From positions 1 to 14,634 of the forward strand of contig CAKPEZ010000014.1 in assembly GCA_934149465.1 (NCBI GenBank): 14,634 bases of DNA. Direction: 5' to 3'. Below are positions 6,456 through 14,033 of this stretch, in pieces (the first letter of the stretch is position 1; every line of letters starts with the position of its first letter). The notes under the pieces were generated by a model. The model saw only the letters and a program-made list of their open reading frames with translations, was not told the DNA's origin and searched no databases. Source of the stretch: an uncultured Bacilli bacterium. GTDB taxonomy: Bacteria; Bacillota_I; Bacilli_A; RF39; UBA660. The position numbers were made by a program, and so were the translations under genes.

Positions 6456-8108
6456 ATGAGAGATATTAAAGACGTTAAGAAAAAAGTTTTAACCGATGCC
6501 AAGAAAGAAATTATTTTTAAAGTTATTACTTCAGTACTTATTAGAGGACTGCTATTAGTAATTCCAATTCTTTATAGTATGACTGTTGATGATATTACGG
6601 CTGGTAATTATACTAGTGCTTATATTATAACTGCTATTTCAATAGTAGTATATCTTATTTACCGATTATCAGAACACTATAATCAAGTAGCGTATTTTAA
6701 ACTTTATAACAAATTATTTTCTGGTTATAGCGATATTGCTTTAAATCAAACACATAATAATTCCATATTTAGTTTATCTAGATTTAGTTTAGGAGAATAC
6801 TCTAATATTCTTAATAATGATATAGATATTATGGCATCTTATTATACAAACTTAATTATTAGGATAGTCCAAATTTTAGAATTTTTAGTAATATTTGTTT
6901 ACTTCTTTACGATTAATAGTTTAATATTCTTTATAACTCTTGGATTATGTATTTTAATGTTAGTTATTACTATCAAAAGTGGAAAAAAAACTCAAGAGTT
7001 AAGTAAAATTAGAAAAGATGACCTTGATCGAAAGACAGCACTAAATCATGAATTTTTTAAGGGAATAAAAGAAATTAAATCTTATAATATTTTTAATAAA
7101 GTCTATAAAAAATTCACTAAAGCCACTGATAATTATTTAAATTCTAATGCTGATTATAATATTCAGTTCAATTTTATAAAATTTGTTGTTTTATTTATTT
7201 TAGAAATAGCAAGATTAATTGTATTTGGATATGGAATTTATTTAATATCAAAAGGTCAATTAGAACTTGGAGTATTATTAATTATTTATAATTATTATCA
7301 AAAAATTATTGATAATTTTACTACTATATCTGCAATTAATGTAGAATTTCGTAATTTAGTGGTATCTGAAGAACGTTTTAATAAGATATTGGAATTTAGT
7401 TCGGATTATAATAGAAAAGATGAAAAGATAGAAATAAAGAATATTGAAGGAAAAGTTATTTTTAATAATATTTTATATGGATATCGTGATGATCCAACTC
7501 TTGATCATGTCTCATTTGAAATTCCCCCTACTTCAATTACTTCTATTACAGGAAAAGAAAATTCTGGCAAAGAGGGAGTAGCTCATCTTTTATTAAAATT
7601 AAATCGTCAACATGAAGGAAATATTTTAATAGATCATATAGATATTAATAATTATAACGATAGTGAATATTATCATTATATTGCCTGTGCTAGTAGGCAA
7701 CCATTTTTCTTTAACGCTAGTATTAAAGAAAACTTAATGATGGTTGCTAATAATGAAGAAGATATTACTAAAATTTGTGAGACTTTAAAGATTAATGATG
7801 ATATTGAAACTTTAAATAAGGGATATAATACTATTATTAATAGTGATGAAGCTATTTCAACTAATATGCAGTTAATGCTTTCAATAGCAAGAGTTTTATT
7901 AAAGAATCCTAAAATTATGATTTTTGATAATATTATAGATTTGCTTGATTATAATAATCAAAAAATAGTTTTAAGTGTGCTTAAGAAACTAAAAAAAGAA
8001 CACACTATTATAATTATAACAAGAGAGCCTAATATTATTAATGCTTCTGATAAAGTAATTCATATTGGAGAAGATGAAAAAGAAAATACTAAGAAAACTC
8101 AATCTTAG
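6456..8108 (+). CDS. ABC half-transporter with degenerate (pseudo-ATPase) nucleotide-binding domain
   Basis: A 550-aa protein with the layout of a type IV exporter half-transporter: a TM domain (about 20-300, some five or six helices) fused to a nucleotide-binding domain (about 328-540). The fold is recognisable: a Y near position 343 before DPTLDHVSFEI, a Walker A position, PFFFNASIKENL, IARVLLKNPKIMIFD and a Walker B strand. The working residues are changed. Walker A reads GKENSGKE (366-373; E373 replaces Ser/Thr). The signature LSGGQ is ISTNM (467-471). The Glu after Walker B D491 is N492. The Q-loop position is R414 and the switch histidine position is T522 or R523. The frame is nonetheless intact over 550 codons with a good ribosome site, so it is probably expressed rather than decaying. 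It could be the inactive half of a heterodimer, or a sensor or scaffold. Confidence 0.85.
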   Translation: MRDIKDVKKKVLTDAKKEIIFKVITSVLIRGLLLVIPILYSMTVDDITAGNYTSAYIITAISIVVYLIYRLSEHYNQVAYFKLYNKLFSGYSDIALNQTHNNSIFSLSRFSLGEYSNILNNDIDIMASYYTNLIIRIVQILEFLVIFVYFFTINSLIFFITLGLCILMLVITIKSGKKTQELSKIRKDDLDRKTALNHEFFKGIKEIKSYNIFNKVYKKFTKATDNYLNSNADYNIQFNFIKFVVLFILEIARLIVFGYGIYLISKGQLELGVLLIIYNYYQKIIDNFTTISAINVEFRNLVVSEERFNKILEFSSDYNRKDEKIEIKNIEGKVIFNNILYGYRDDPTLDHVSFEIPPTSITSITGKENSGKEGVAHLLLKLNRQHEGNILIDHIDINNYNDSEYYHYIACASRQPFFFNASIKENLMMVANNEEDITKICETLKINDDIETLNKGYNTIINSDEAISTNMQLMLSIARVLLKNPKIMIFDNIIDLLDYNNQKIVLSVLKKLKKEHTIIIITREPNIINASDKVIHIGEDEKENTKKTQS

Positions 8109-8117
8109 TATTTTTTT
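8084..8117. terminator. Bidirectional terminator between convergent genes
   Basis: AAATACTAAGA (8084-8094) and TCTTAGTATTT (8103-8113) form a perfect 11-bp stem with an 8-base loop, followed on the plus strand by four more T. On the minus strand a T/C-rich tract follows as well. The 5' arm encodes the last residues of the ABC gene and the 3' arm holds its TAG stop (8106-8108). The convergent gene ends at 8116. Confidence 0.85.
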
Positions 8118-8631
8118 AATTACTATATTTATCTAAAATTTCTAAGTATTTAATAGCGTTATCTTCTTGAAAAATTAGATTTTTATTATAAACTTTGTTA
8201 TAAAAGATATAACTAAAATGATATTTATGATCATCTTTTATGTATTTTATGATAATTCTATTACAACCAAATAATGATTTATGTCTTTTTATTTCAGTAA
8301 TATCTTTTTTTTCAATGACTAATCCTCTTTTATATTCATAACTACTCCATTTAGTTTCAACAAATAATAACTTTTTTGGGGTAGAGCCTATATACAATAC
8401 TCTGTTTCCCGCAAAGTATGCGCCAATTATTCCTCCAGTAATCATACACATAAATAAATCTAATTCTGGATATTTTCTTAGGATATAGCCTTCTAATATG
8501 ACAATTACTATTAAAAATAAAAGTATTCCAAGATAGTTGTAATTTTTTGAACCATATAAATACGTATTTAGTTTCCCTTCATTTAGCTTTTCCAGGTTTT
8601 CAACTATTTGTTCTTCGGTTAAATGTTTCAT
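8116..8631 (-). CDS. Two-TM membrane protein with PH-like C-terminal region, function unknown
   Basis: A 171-aa protein. A short soluble N-terminus (about 1-30, acidic helix) is followed by two hydrophobic segments (about 31-51 and 58-78). A C-terminal region of alternating strands (about 83-150; KLLFVETKW, RIIIKYI, YHFSYIFY) ends in a helix (EDNAIKYLEILDKY). This strand-rich, helix-capped layout after two TM helices resembles bacterial PH-like membrane proteins, but I cannot name a family. It is the last gene of the SDR-YnbB operon: its ATG shares one base with the stop of the lyase gene (TAATG), and its GGTGAT ribosome site lies inside that gene (8637-8642), so translation is probably coupled. 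Confidence 0.7.
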   Translation of the reverse strand: MKHLTEEQIVENLEKLNEGKLNTYLYGSKNYNYLGILLFLIVIVILEGYILRKYPELDLFMCMITGGIIGAYFAGNRVLYIGSTPKKLLFVETKWSSYEYKRGLVIEKKDITEIKRHKSLFGCNRIIIKYIKDDHKYHFSYIFYNKVYNKNLIFQEDNAIKYLEILDKYSN

Positions 8632-9881
8632 TATTTATCACCAGTTTTCATAAGGTTTTGAACTGCTCCAATAATAGCGAGTTTTCCATATTCATAAGTT
8701 AAACTTCCTTGCATATAAGCTATATACGGATCTCTTAGGGGGCCATCACAAGATATTTCTATTGTTGATCCTTGATTAAAGCTTCCAGAAGCCATTATTA
8801 CTTCATCATCATATCCTGGCATTGCCCATGGTTCTGGGATTGCAAATGAATCAATTGGAGAATACATTTGAATTCCTTGGCAAAATCTTATAAGTTTATC
8901 TCGATCATGGAAACAAATATTTTGGACGATATCTGCTCTTTCTTCATTATATAATGGTTCTACTTCAAAGTTTAACTTTTCTAGTAATCTACTTGCAAAT
9001 ATAGCCGTTTTTAAACTAGAAGCTACCGCATTAGGAGCCATATATAATCCTTGTAAAAAAAGTTTATTAATTCCTAGAGTAGGACCTACTTCTTTTCCTT
9101 CTCCTGGAGCAGTTAAACGTTCTGCAGCTAAATTAACTAATTCTTTTTTACCAGAAATATATGCTCCTGTTGGAGATATTCCTCCTCCTAGATTTTTAAT
9201 TAATGAACCTACTATTATGTCACATCCTACTTCAAGAGGAGATTTTAAAGAAGTAAATTCACAATAACAATTATCAACCATAATAATAATATTAGGATCA
9301 AGTTCTTTAATAAATTTACTTACCTTTTCTAGCTTAGAAATGGTAATACTTTTTCTTGTTGAATACCCTTTTGAACGTTGAATTTCTATTACTTTTATTT
9401 TCTTAGTAGTAATTACCTCTTTTATTTTAGGATAATCAAAGTCATTATTAACTAAATCTATTTGTTCATATTTTATTCCAAATGATTTTAAAGAACTAGG
9501 ATTTTCCTTTAATCCTATTACTTCTTCTAAAGTATCATATGGCTTTCCTGTTATGCTTAAAAGGATATCACTTGGTCTTAAGAATGCAAATAATGCAACT
9601 GTTAAAGCATGAGTTCCAGATATTAACTGGCTTCTTACTAAAGAATCTTCAGCTCCTAATACATCACTAAATACTTTTTCAATAATATCTCTTCCTATAT
9701 CATTATAACCATATCCAGAAGTTTGATTAAAATGTATTTCTGAGACATTATTATTTTTAAAAGCTGATAATACTTTTTTGCTATTTTCTAAACAAAGATT
9801 ATCTATTTTAAGAAATTCTTCTTTAATATCGTTTTCTACTTCATTAATAAATTTTTCATCTAAATTTAAAGAATTATTCAT
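8631..9881 (-). CDS. ynbB: YnbB-type PLP-dependent lyase (methionine gamma-lyase/aluminium resistance family)
   Basis: A 416-aa cytosolic fold-type I PLP enzyme of the PF06838 family, usually labelled methionine gamma-lyase family or aluminium resistance protein. Visible landmarks are TSGYGYNDIGRD (54-65), the cofactor-phosphate loop SGTHAL (88-93), D203 in MVDNCYCEF under the PLP ring, and the Schiff-base lysine K229 in GSLIKNLGGG. GSFNQGSTIEISCDGP near the C-terminus is typical of this family. The likely chemistry is beta- or gamma-elimination on a sulfur amino acid; the true substrate of the family is unsettled. I chose the ATG at 9881: GGAGGTT (9888-9894) lies six bases before it and overlaps the alternative ATG at 9896. 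It overlaps the upstream dehydrogenase gene by eight bases. Confidence 0.88.
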   Translation of the reverse strand: MNNSLNLDEKFINEVENDIKEEFLKIDNLCLENSKKVLSAFKNNNVSEIHFNQTSGYGYNDIGRDIIEKVFSDVLGAEDSLVRSQLISGTHALTVALFAFLRPSDILLSITGKPYDTLEEVIGLKENPSSLKSFGIKYEQIDLVNNDFDYPKIKEVITTKKIKVIEIQRSKGYSTRKSITISKLEKVSKFIKELDPNIIIMVDNCYCEFTSLKSPLEVGCDIIVGSLIKNLGGGISPTGAYISGKKELVNLAAERLTAPGEGKEVGPTLGINKLFLQGLYMAPNAVASSLKTAIFASRLLEKLNFEVEPLYNEERADIVQNICFHDRDKLIRFCQGIQMYSPIDSFAIPEPWAMPGYDDEVIMASGSFNQGSTIEISCDGPLRDPYIAYMQGSLTYEYGKLAIIGAVQNLMKTGDK

Positions 9882-10623
9882 GAATACAACCTCCATCTAC
9901 TCTAATAACACTAGAGTTAATATAACTAGCTTTATCAGAAGCAAGAAAGAAAATAACATTAGCAATCTCTTTAGGATCAGCAAATCTTTTTAAATAGATT
10001 TTATCCTCTTCTTTCTTCTTGTAATCTTGATCCATATTTTTATTCATAGGTGTATCTATCCACCCTGGCGCTACTGCATTAACTGTAATATATGGAGCAA
10101 GTTGGTAAGCAAAATTATGAGTTAAAGAAATAATTCCTGCTTTAGAAGCATCATAATCTAAACTCATAGGATAATATGTATTTAAAGCGTTAGTTGAAGA
10201 AATATTGATAATCTTTCCACTTTTCTTTTTAAGCATTTCTTCACTTACATATTTACTTACCAAAAATGTTCCTATTAAGTTAGTGTCTATAATCTTCCTA
10301 AAATCAGATTGATTCTTTTCTTCGAATGGTCTATCAATAGCAATCCCTGCATTATTAACTAAAACATCTATTTTTCCAAATGTTTTAATTCCTAAATCAA
10401 CCATATTCTTTACTTCTTCTTCTTTTGAAATATCAGCTTTTACTAAAAGACTATTAACTTGATAAGTTTTTTCTATATATCTAGATAATTCAGTCGCTTC
10501 TTTTACTGAGTGATTATAATTAATAATAATATTATAGTTATTTAAAGCAAACAATAAAGCTGTTTCTTTACCAAGACCTAAGCTTGCTCCTGTTATTAAA
10601 ACGTTTTTTCTTTCTATCATCAT
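9874..10623 (-). CDS. Short-chain dehydrogenase/reductase (FabG-like)
   Basis: A 249-aa classical SDR. The cofactor motif TGASLGLG is at 11-18, the NNAG motif at 90-93, the catalytic Ser in NISST (S142/S143), and the Y157-x3-K161 pair in YDASK. VNAVAPGWIDTPM (181-193) follows and DGG lies near the C-terminus. It matches 3-oxoacyl-ACP reductase-like enzymes in length and motifs, but this fold serves many substrates, and no other fatty-acid gene is nearby. The ATG at 10623 follows GAAGGGGA by four bases; the next codon is also ATG (10620) and could be the start. A TTG further upstream has no support. It leads the operon with ynbB and the PH-like membrane gene; its closing GG codons double as the ynbB ribosome site. 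Confidence 0.88.
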   Translation of the reverse strand: MMIERKNVLITGASLGLGKETALLFALNNYNIIINYNHSVKEATELSRYIEKTYQVNSLLVKADISKEEEVKNMVDLGIKTFGKIDVLVNNAGIAIDRPFEEKNQSDFRKIIDTNLIGTFLVSKYVSEEMLKKKSGKIINISSTNALNTYYPMSLDYDASKAGIISLTHNFAYQLAPYITVNAVAPGWIDTPMNKNMDQDYKKKEEDKIYLKRFADPKEIANVIFFLASDKASYINSSVIRVDGGCIHE

Positions 10624-10659
10624 ATATTCCCCTTCTTTAGCTAGTTTGACCTGCAAATT

Positions 10660-10668
10660 ATTATAACA
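10660..10668 (-). promoter_or_regulatory. Extended -10 promoter of the SDR-ynbB operon
   Basis: The minus strand reads TGTTATAAT (10668-10660). The -35 region is not consensus. Initiation near 10653 gives a leader of about 30 bases. Confidence 0.55.
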
Positions 10669-10676
10669 TATTTTTT

Positions 10677-10709
10677 AAAAAAAAGAAAAGTTCATCATAT
10701 GACGATCTT
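10677..10709 (-). terminator. Terminator of the ABC-2 exporter operon
   Basis: On the minus strand the stem AAG-A-TCGTC / GATGA-A-CTT (one A-A mismatch, one G-U) encloses an ATAT loop (10709-10688). A T-rich tract with eight consecutive T follows (10684-10677). The 5' arm overlaps the TAA stop of the last permease gene. Confidence 0.6.
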
Positions 10710-11853
10710 ATATTTTTCTTTTTTGTTTAGTAACTATATTGGTTAAAACAATAAATACTATAAAATAAATAAATAACATTAAAGTATTAAGTCCTACTAC
10801 TTTTAAAGAATTTATATTAATACTTTCTAAATTTTGTAAATAATCATTAGTATTTATATACCAATAAGAAGGAAAAATGTGTGCAAAAGTTAAAACAGAA
10901 GATGGCAACCACTTAGTAGGAATAAATGCTCCGCATAAAAAAGCTGAACCAAGTGATATTACATTTACTATTCCACTAATAGCATTTTTATTATTTATGA
11001 TATTAGCAATTAGTAAAGCAAGCGCTAAAGAAGTAAAATCAAACACTAAAAGATTAAGCATATAAATAAAGCCTTTCATTGTAAAAAGTTCTTCTTTAAA
11101 TATAATTAATGCAACTAATATATATAATAAATAAATTGCTAAAGCATAAATTAAACTTGATAATAAAATTATTCTATTATATTTTTTATAGTTCATACTA
11201 CTTATAATAGTTCTTTTATTTGGGTATTCTTTTTTTAACGCAGTTATTACTAAGCATATTATATATATAATAGCAGCCATAATACTATAACTTGCAAAAT
11301 TAAAATAAAACGCTAATCTTTGAGAAGTAGAAGTATCTAACTTAGAAGTTATATGAACATTAGTAGTAGATAATAAACTTTTATTGATAGATGATATTAG
11401 TTCATTTTCATTAGATGAAATACTTATATATATTTTTTGAACTTTTAAATATCTAGTTAAAATCATCTCCGCAAAAGAAGCTTCATAATTATTATTAGTC
11501 TTAATATCAATAACTGGATTCTTTTTATTTAAAATATCTAATCGATAATTAGCTGGAATGTATATTACATAATTAATATCTCGGTAAAATAGAGCATCGT
11601 CAATAGAAGTTTCAGCATCTTTGATTTTTACTATATTAGCATTTTCTTTTAAATAAGAAATTAAATTATGCGTAATTCCAATATCTTCATCATTATTTAC
11701 AATTAAAATATCTGGTTTAGTAGAAGTATATGTCATATTATTGTCGCTACTAGACATATTTATTCCACCAAATACTATTAGCATTACTGTATAAAGAATT
11801 ATCATCATTTTATAGTGTTTGACAAATTTCCAAAAAGTTTTAAATACTATCAT
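10708..11853 (-). CDS. ABC-2 type permease, second subunit
   Basis: A 381-aa integral membrane protein with one N-terminal TM helix (about 15-31), a large external domain (about 32-185) and five further helices (about 186-206, 227-252, 262-286, 290-312, 353-374). This is the ABC2_membrane_3 layout. The motif CGAFIPTKWLP followed by FPSYWY (about 307-332) is characteristic of ABC-2 permeases. With the upstream permease and ATPase it should form a heterodimeric exporter; drug, peptide or lipid export are all possible. The ATG follows AAGGAGG, which is encoded by the final Leu-Arg-Arg codons of the upstream permease; the genes overlap by 14 bases. It is the last gene of the operon. Confidence 0.87.
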   Translation of the reverse strand: MIVFKTFWKFVKHYKMMIILYTVMLIVFGGINMSSSDNNMTYTSTKPDILIVNNDEDIGITHNLISYLKENANIVKIKDAETSIDDALFYRDINYVIYIPANYRLDILNKKNPVIDIKTNNNYEASFAEMILTRYLKVQKIYISISSNENELISSINKSLLSTTNVHITSKLDTSTSQRLAFYFNFASYSIMAAIIYIICLVITALKKEYPNKRTIISSMNYKKYNRIILLSSLIYALAIYLLYILVALIIFKEELFTMKGFIYMLNLLVFDFTSLALALLIANIINNKNAISGIVNVISLGSAFLCGAFIPTKWLPSSVLTFAHIFPSYWYINTNDYLQNLESININSLKVVGLNTLMLFIYFIVFIVLTNIVTKQKRKI

Positions 11854-13009
11854 ATTTTTGCCTCCTTAATCTATTTAGAGAAATAAGGATTAATACTAAA
11901 GAAAATATTATTAAACTTATTATATTAAAGTAATATCTATCTAAAGTATTATAGTAATATAAAGAATATAATCCATCAGTAATCATACTAGCAGGGTTTA
12001 TCTTATTTATAATTGGAACATATTTATCTATTATGTATTTCATAGTTATTCCCATCATTCCTGATAGAAAGCAAAATAACATTGTTAGAGAAATTAAAAT
12101 TCCTGTTTTAGTATTCTCATTAGTTTTTAACATAGACGCTATAAAGGTTCCTAAAGATAATCCGGCAAATGAAGCAATCATTCCAAGAAAAATAACGGGT
12201 AAAATTTTGCTACCATAATCAACTTTTAAAGCAAAAATTGTATATCCAAATAAGGTAGCTAAACCAATTAACTGAACTACATAACTTGCTAAAAGTCCAC
12301 TTATAATTAGTGAAGACTTAGAAATAGATGATACTGATACCCTCTTGCCAACGCTATCAGTTGTTGGATTAGTTTTATTTATTATAAACATAGATATTAA
12401 TGCTCCATATAAAGCACTCATTGCAATTAAAGTATAATATTCAATCATAGTATAACTTAGATTAGAATTAGAAATATTATTTAATTTAATGGCATTATCT
12501 TGACTAATAGAAAGAGCTTCTTGATATATTTTCTCATAATTAATAGGTTTATCTTTATTATTTTCTTCTGAAAGAGCACGATTAACTAAATCATTAATAA
12601 TTACACTCTCACTTTGAATTTCATCAACAACATACTTAATAATTGTTTCATTTATACCATTTCGATTTATTGTGATATCAACAGTGCCCTGTTCAAAAGT
12701 CAAATATCCACTAATTTTATTATCCTCAAGCATCTTTTTAGCATTATTTAAATCAGTAACTTTTAAATTAAATAATTTAGGTTCTTTACTTAACTCTAAA
12801 AGGGCATCTTTAAAAATAACGTTGTTTTGATAATTATCGCTATCAATAACAGCAATATCAATTGTTTTTAATTCTTCACTATTTTCAATATTAGAAAAAG
12901 CTAATTTAAAAAATGTCCCTAATATAATGGGAAAGATAAATGTCCAAAATAATAAAGCTTTATTTCTAAATAAGATCTTTAAACTATATTTTAAATTATG
13001 CCAAAACAT
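11840..13009 (-). CDS. ABC-2 type permease, first subunit
   Basis: A 389-aa membrane protein. One N-terminal helix (about 17-38) leads to a long external domain (about 39-190). Five helices follow (about 191-210, 232-261, 268-292, 303-324, 361-378). NPASMITDGLYSLYYY near 338 is the typical segment before the last helix of ABC-2 permeases. It shares only architecture, not obvious sequence, with the second permease. Its ATG overlaps the ATPase stop as TAATG, and the nearest purine-rich site is distant, so translation is probably coupled to the ATPase gene. Confidence 0.87.
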   Translation of the reverse strand: MFWHNLKYSLKILFRNKALLFWTFIFPIILGTFFKLAFSNIENSEELKTIDIAVIDSDNYQNNVIFKDALLELSKEPKLFNLKVTDLNNAKKMLEDNKISGYLTFEQGTVDITINRNGINETIIKYVVDEIQSESVIINDLVNRALSEENNKDKPINYEKIYQEALSISQDNAIKLNNISNSNLSYTMIEYYTLIAMSALYGALISMFIINKTNPTTDSVGKRVSVSSISKSSLIISGLLASYVVQLIGLATLFGYTIFALKVDYGSKILPVIFLGMIASFAGLSLGTFIASMLKTNENTKTGILISLTMLFCFLSGMMGITMKYIIDKYVPIINKINPASMITDGLYSLYYYNTLDRYYFNIISLIIFSLVLILISLNRLRRQKYDSI

Positions 13010-13947
13010 TAATCTCGTAATTCCTTTCCTGTTAATTCTAAGAATACGTCATTTAAAGATGGTCTTTCAGAAAAAATCTTATTATAATTAATTTTATTTG
13101 CTTTCAAATAATCAATTAAATTTTCTAAATTATCTTTTCCACTTTTATACGTTACTATTAACGTATTATTATTTAATTTAACATCACATACATTAGAAAT
13201 TTTCTTTATTTTTTCTATATCTAAATTATCATTTTTTTCTACTTCAACAGTAATTTTTTCTTCAATACTAGAACGTTTTTTCAATTCTGCACTAGTGCCT
13301 TCTGCTAAAATTTTTCCCTTATCCAAGATAACTATTCGATCGCAAAGTATTTCTGCTTCTTCCATATAATGAGTTGTATAAACAATAGTAACGCCGTTTT
13401 CTCTTAGTTTTTCAATACCATCTAAAATGTTATTTCTGCTTTGAGGATCTACTGCTACAGTAGGTTCATCAAAAAAAATAAGCGATGGTTTATGCGCTAT
13501 TCCGCACGCTATATTAAGTCTTCTTAAAAGGCCTCCTGATAGTTGTTTAGGATAAAATGTTCTAAAATCATTTAGGCCAACTAGTTTAAGAGCATCTTCA
13601 ATATATTCGCTTCTTATTTTGGAGTTTTCTATATATAATCCACAAAAATAATCAATATTCTCATAAACTGTAAGCTCCTCAAAAACTGCTACTTCTTGAA
13701 AGACTACTCCTATTTTTTTCTTTAAATCATAAGAATCTGGAGTAATTTCTTTACCAAATACTTTAATTACTCCACTTTCATATTTTAATAACGCAAGAAT
13801 ACAATTAATTAAAGTAGATTTCCCGCTTCCATTAGGTCCCAATAAGCCAAATATTTCTCCTTCTCTAACCTCAAGAGAAAGATCATCAAGGGCAGTTAAT
13901 TTTTTATATTTCTTAGTTAAGTGATTGATCTCGATTACATTCTTCAT
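13009..13947 (-). CDS. ABC exporter ATP-binding protein (DrrA/NatA type)
   Basis: A 312-aa cytosolic ATPase that should energise the two downstream permeases. All working motifs are present: Walker A GPNGSGKS (37-44), Q-loop Q84, signature LSGGL (136-140; L in place of the final Q or M), Walker B LIFFDEP (156-162) with catalytic E161, D-loop near VDPQS and switch H193 (THYMEEAE). The extra C-terminal domain (about 225-312), ending in RPSLNDVFLELTGKEL, is typical of multidrug and daunorubicin-type (DrrA) ATPases. The start is supported by AAAGGAAG upstream of the ATG at 13947. It is the first gene of a three-gene operon with no regulator next to it. Confidence 0.93.
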   Translation of the reverse strand: MKNVIEINHLTKKYKKLTALDDLSLEVREGEIFGLLGPNGSGKSTLINCILALLKYESGVIKVFGKEITPDSYDLKKKIGVVFQEVAVFEELTVYENIDYFCGLYIENSKIRSEYIEDALKLVGLNDFRTFYPKQLSGGLLRRLNIACGIAHKPSLIFFDEPTVAVDPQSRNNILDGIEKLRENGVTIVYTTHYMEEAEILCDRIVILDKGKILAEGTSAELKKRSSIEEKITVEVEKNDNLDIEKIKKISNVCDVKLNNNTLIVTYKSGKDNLENLIDYLKANKINYNKIFSERPSLNDVFLELTGKELRD

Positions 13948-13973
13948 TTTATCTTCCTTTCCTCAATTTTTAC

Positions 13974-14003
13974 ATAATATATTGTATCACATTTTTTAGA
14001 CAA
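13974..14003 (-). promoter_or_regulatory. Promoter region of the ABC-2 exporter operon
   Basis: Two readings are possible on the minus strand: TTGTCT (14003-13998) with TATTAT (13979-13974) at 18 bases, or an extended -10 TGATACAAT (13989-13981). Both lie between the cwlJ terminator and the ATPase gene. Confidence 0.5.
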
Positions 14004-14008
14004 AATAA

Positions 14009-14033
14009 AAAAATGATCTTTAAAATCATTTTT
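14009..14033 (-). terminator. A/T-rich hairpin at the cwlJ stop
   Basis: AAAAATGAT and ATCATTTTT form a perfect 9-bp stem around a 7-base loop, followed on the minus strand by TTATTTTG. The first arm overlaps the TAA stop of cwlJ. The stem is weak in G+C, so efficiency is uncertain. Confidence 0.6.

Noticed and set aside
9879..9896. ATG at 9896 as start of ynbB
   Set aside because: It overlaps GGAGGTT, which is itself the ribosome site for the ATG at 9881.
10621..10656. TTG at 10656 as start of the SDR gene
   Set aside because: No ribosome site precedes it, it lies just after the -10 box, and GAAGGGGA supports the ATG at 10623.
9778..12218. Short plus-strand frames at 9778-9993, 10877-11065 and 12033-12218
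   Set aside because: Each lies antisense inside a well-supported gene with clear family motifs, and none has a convincing ribosome site.
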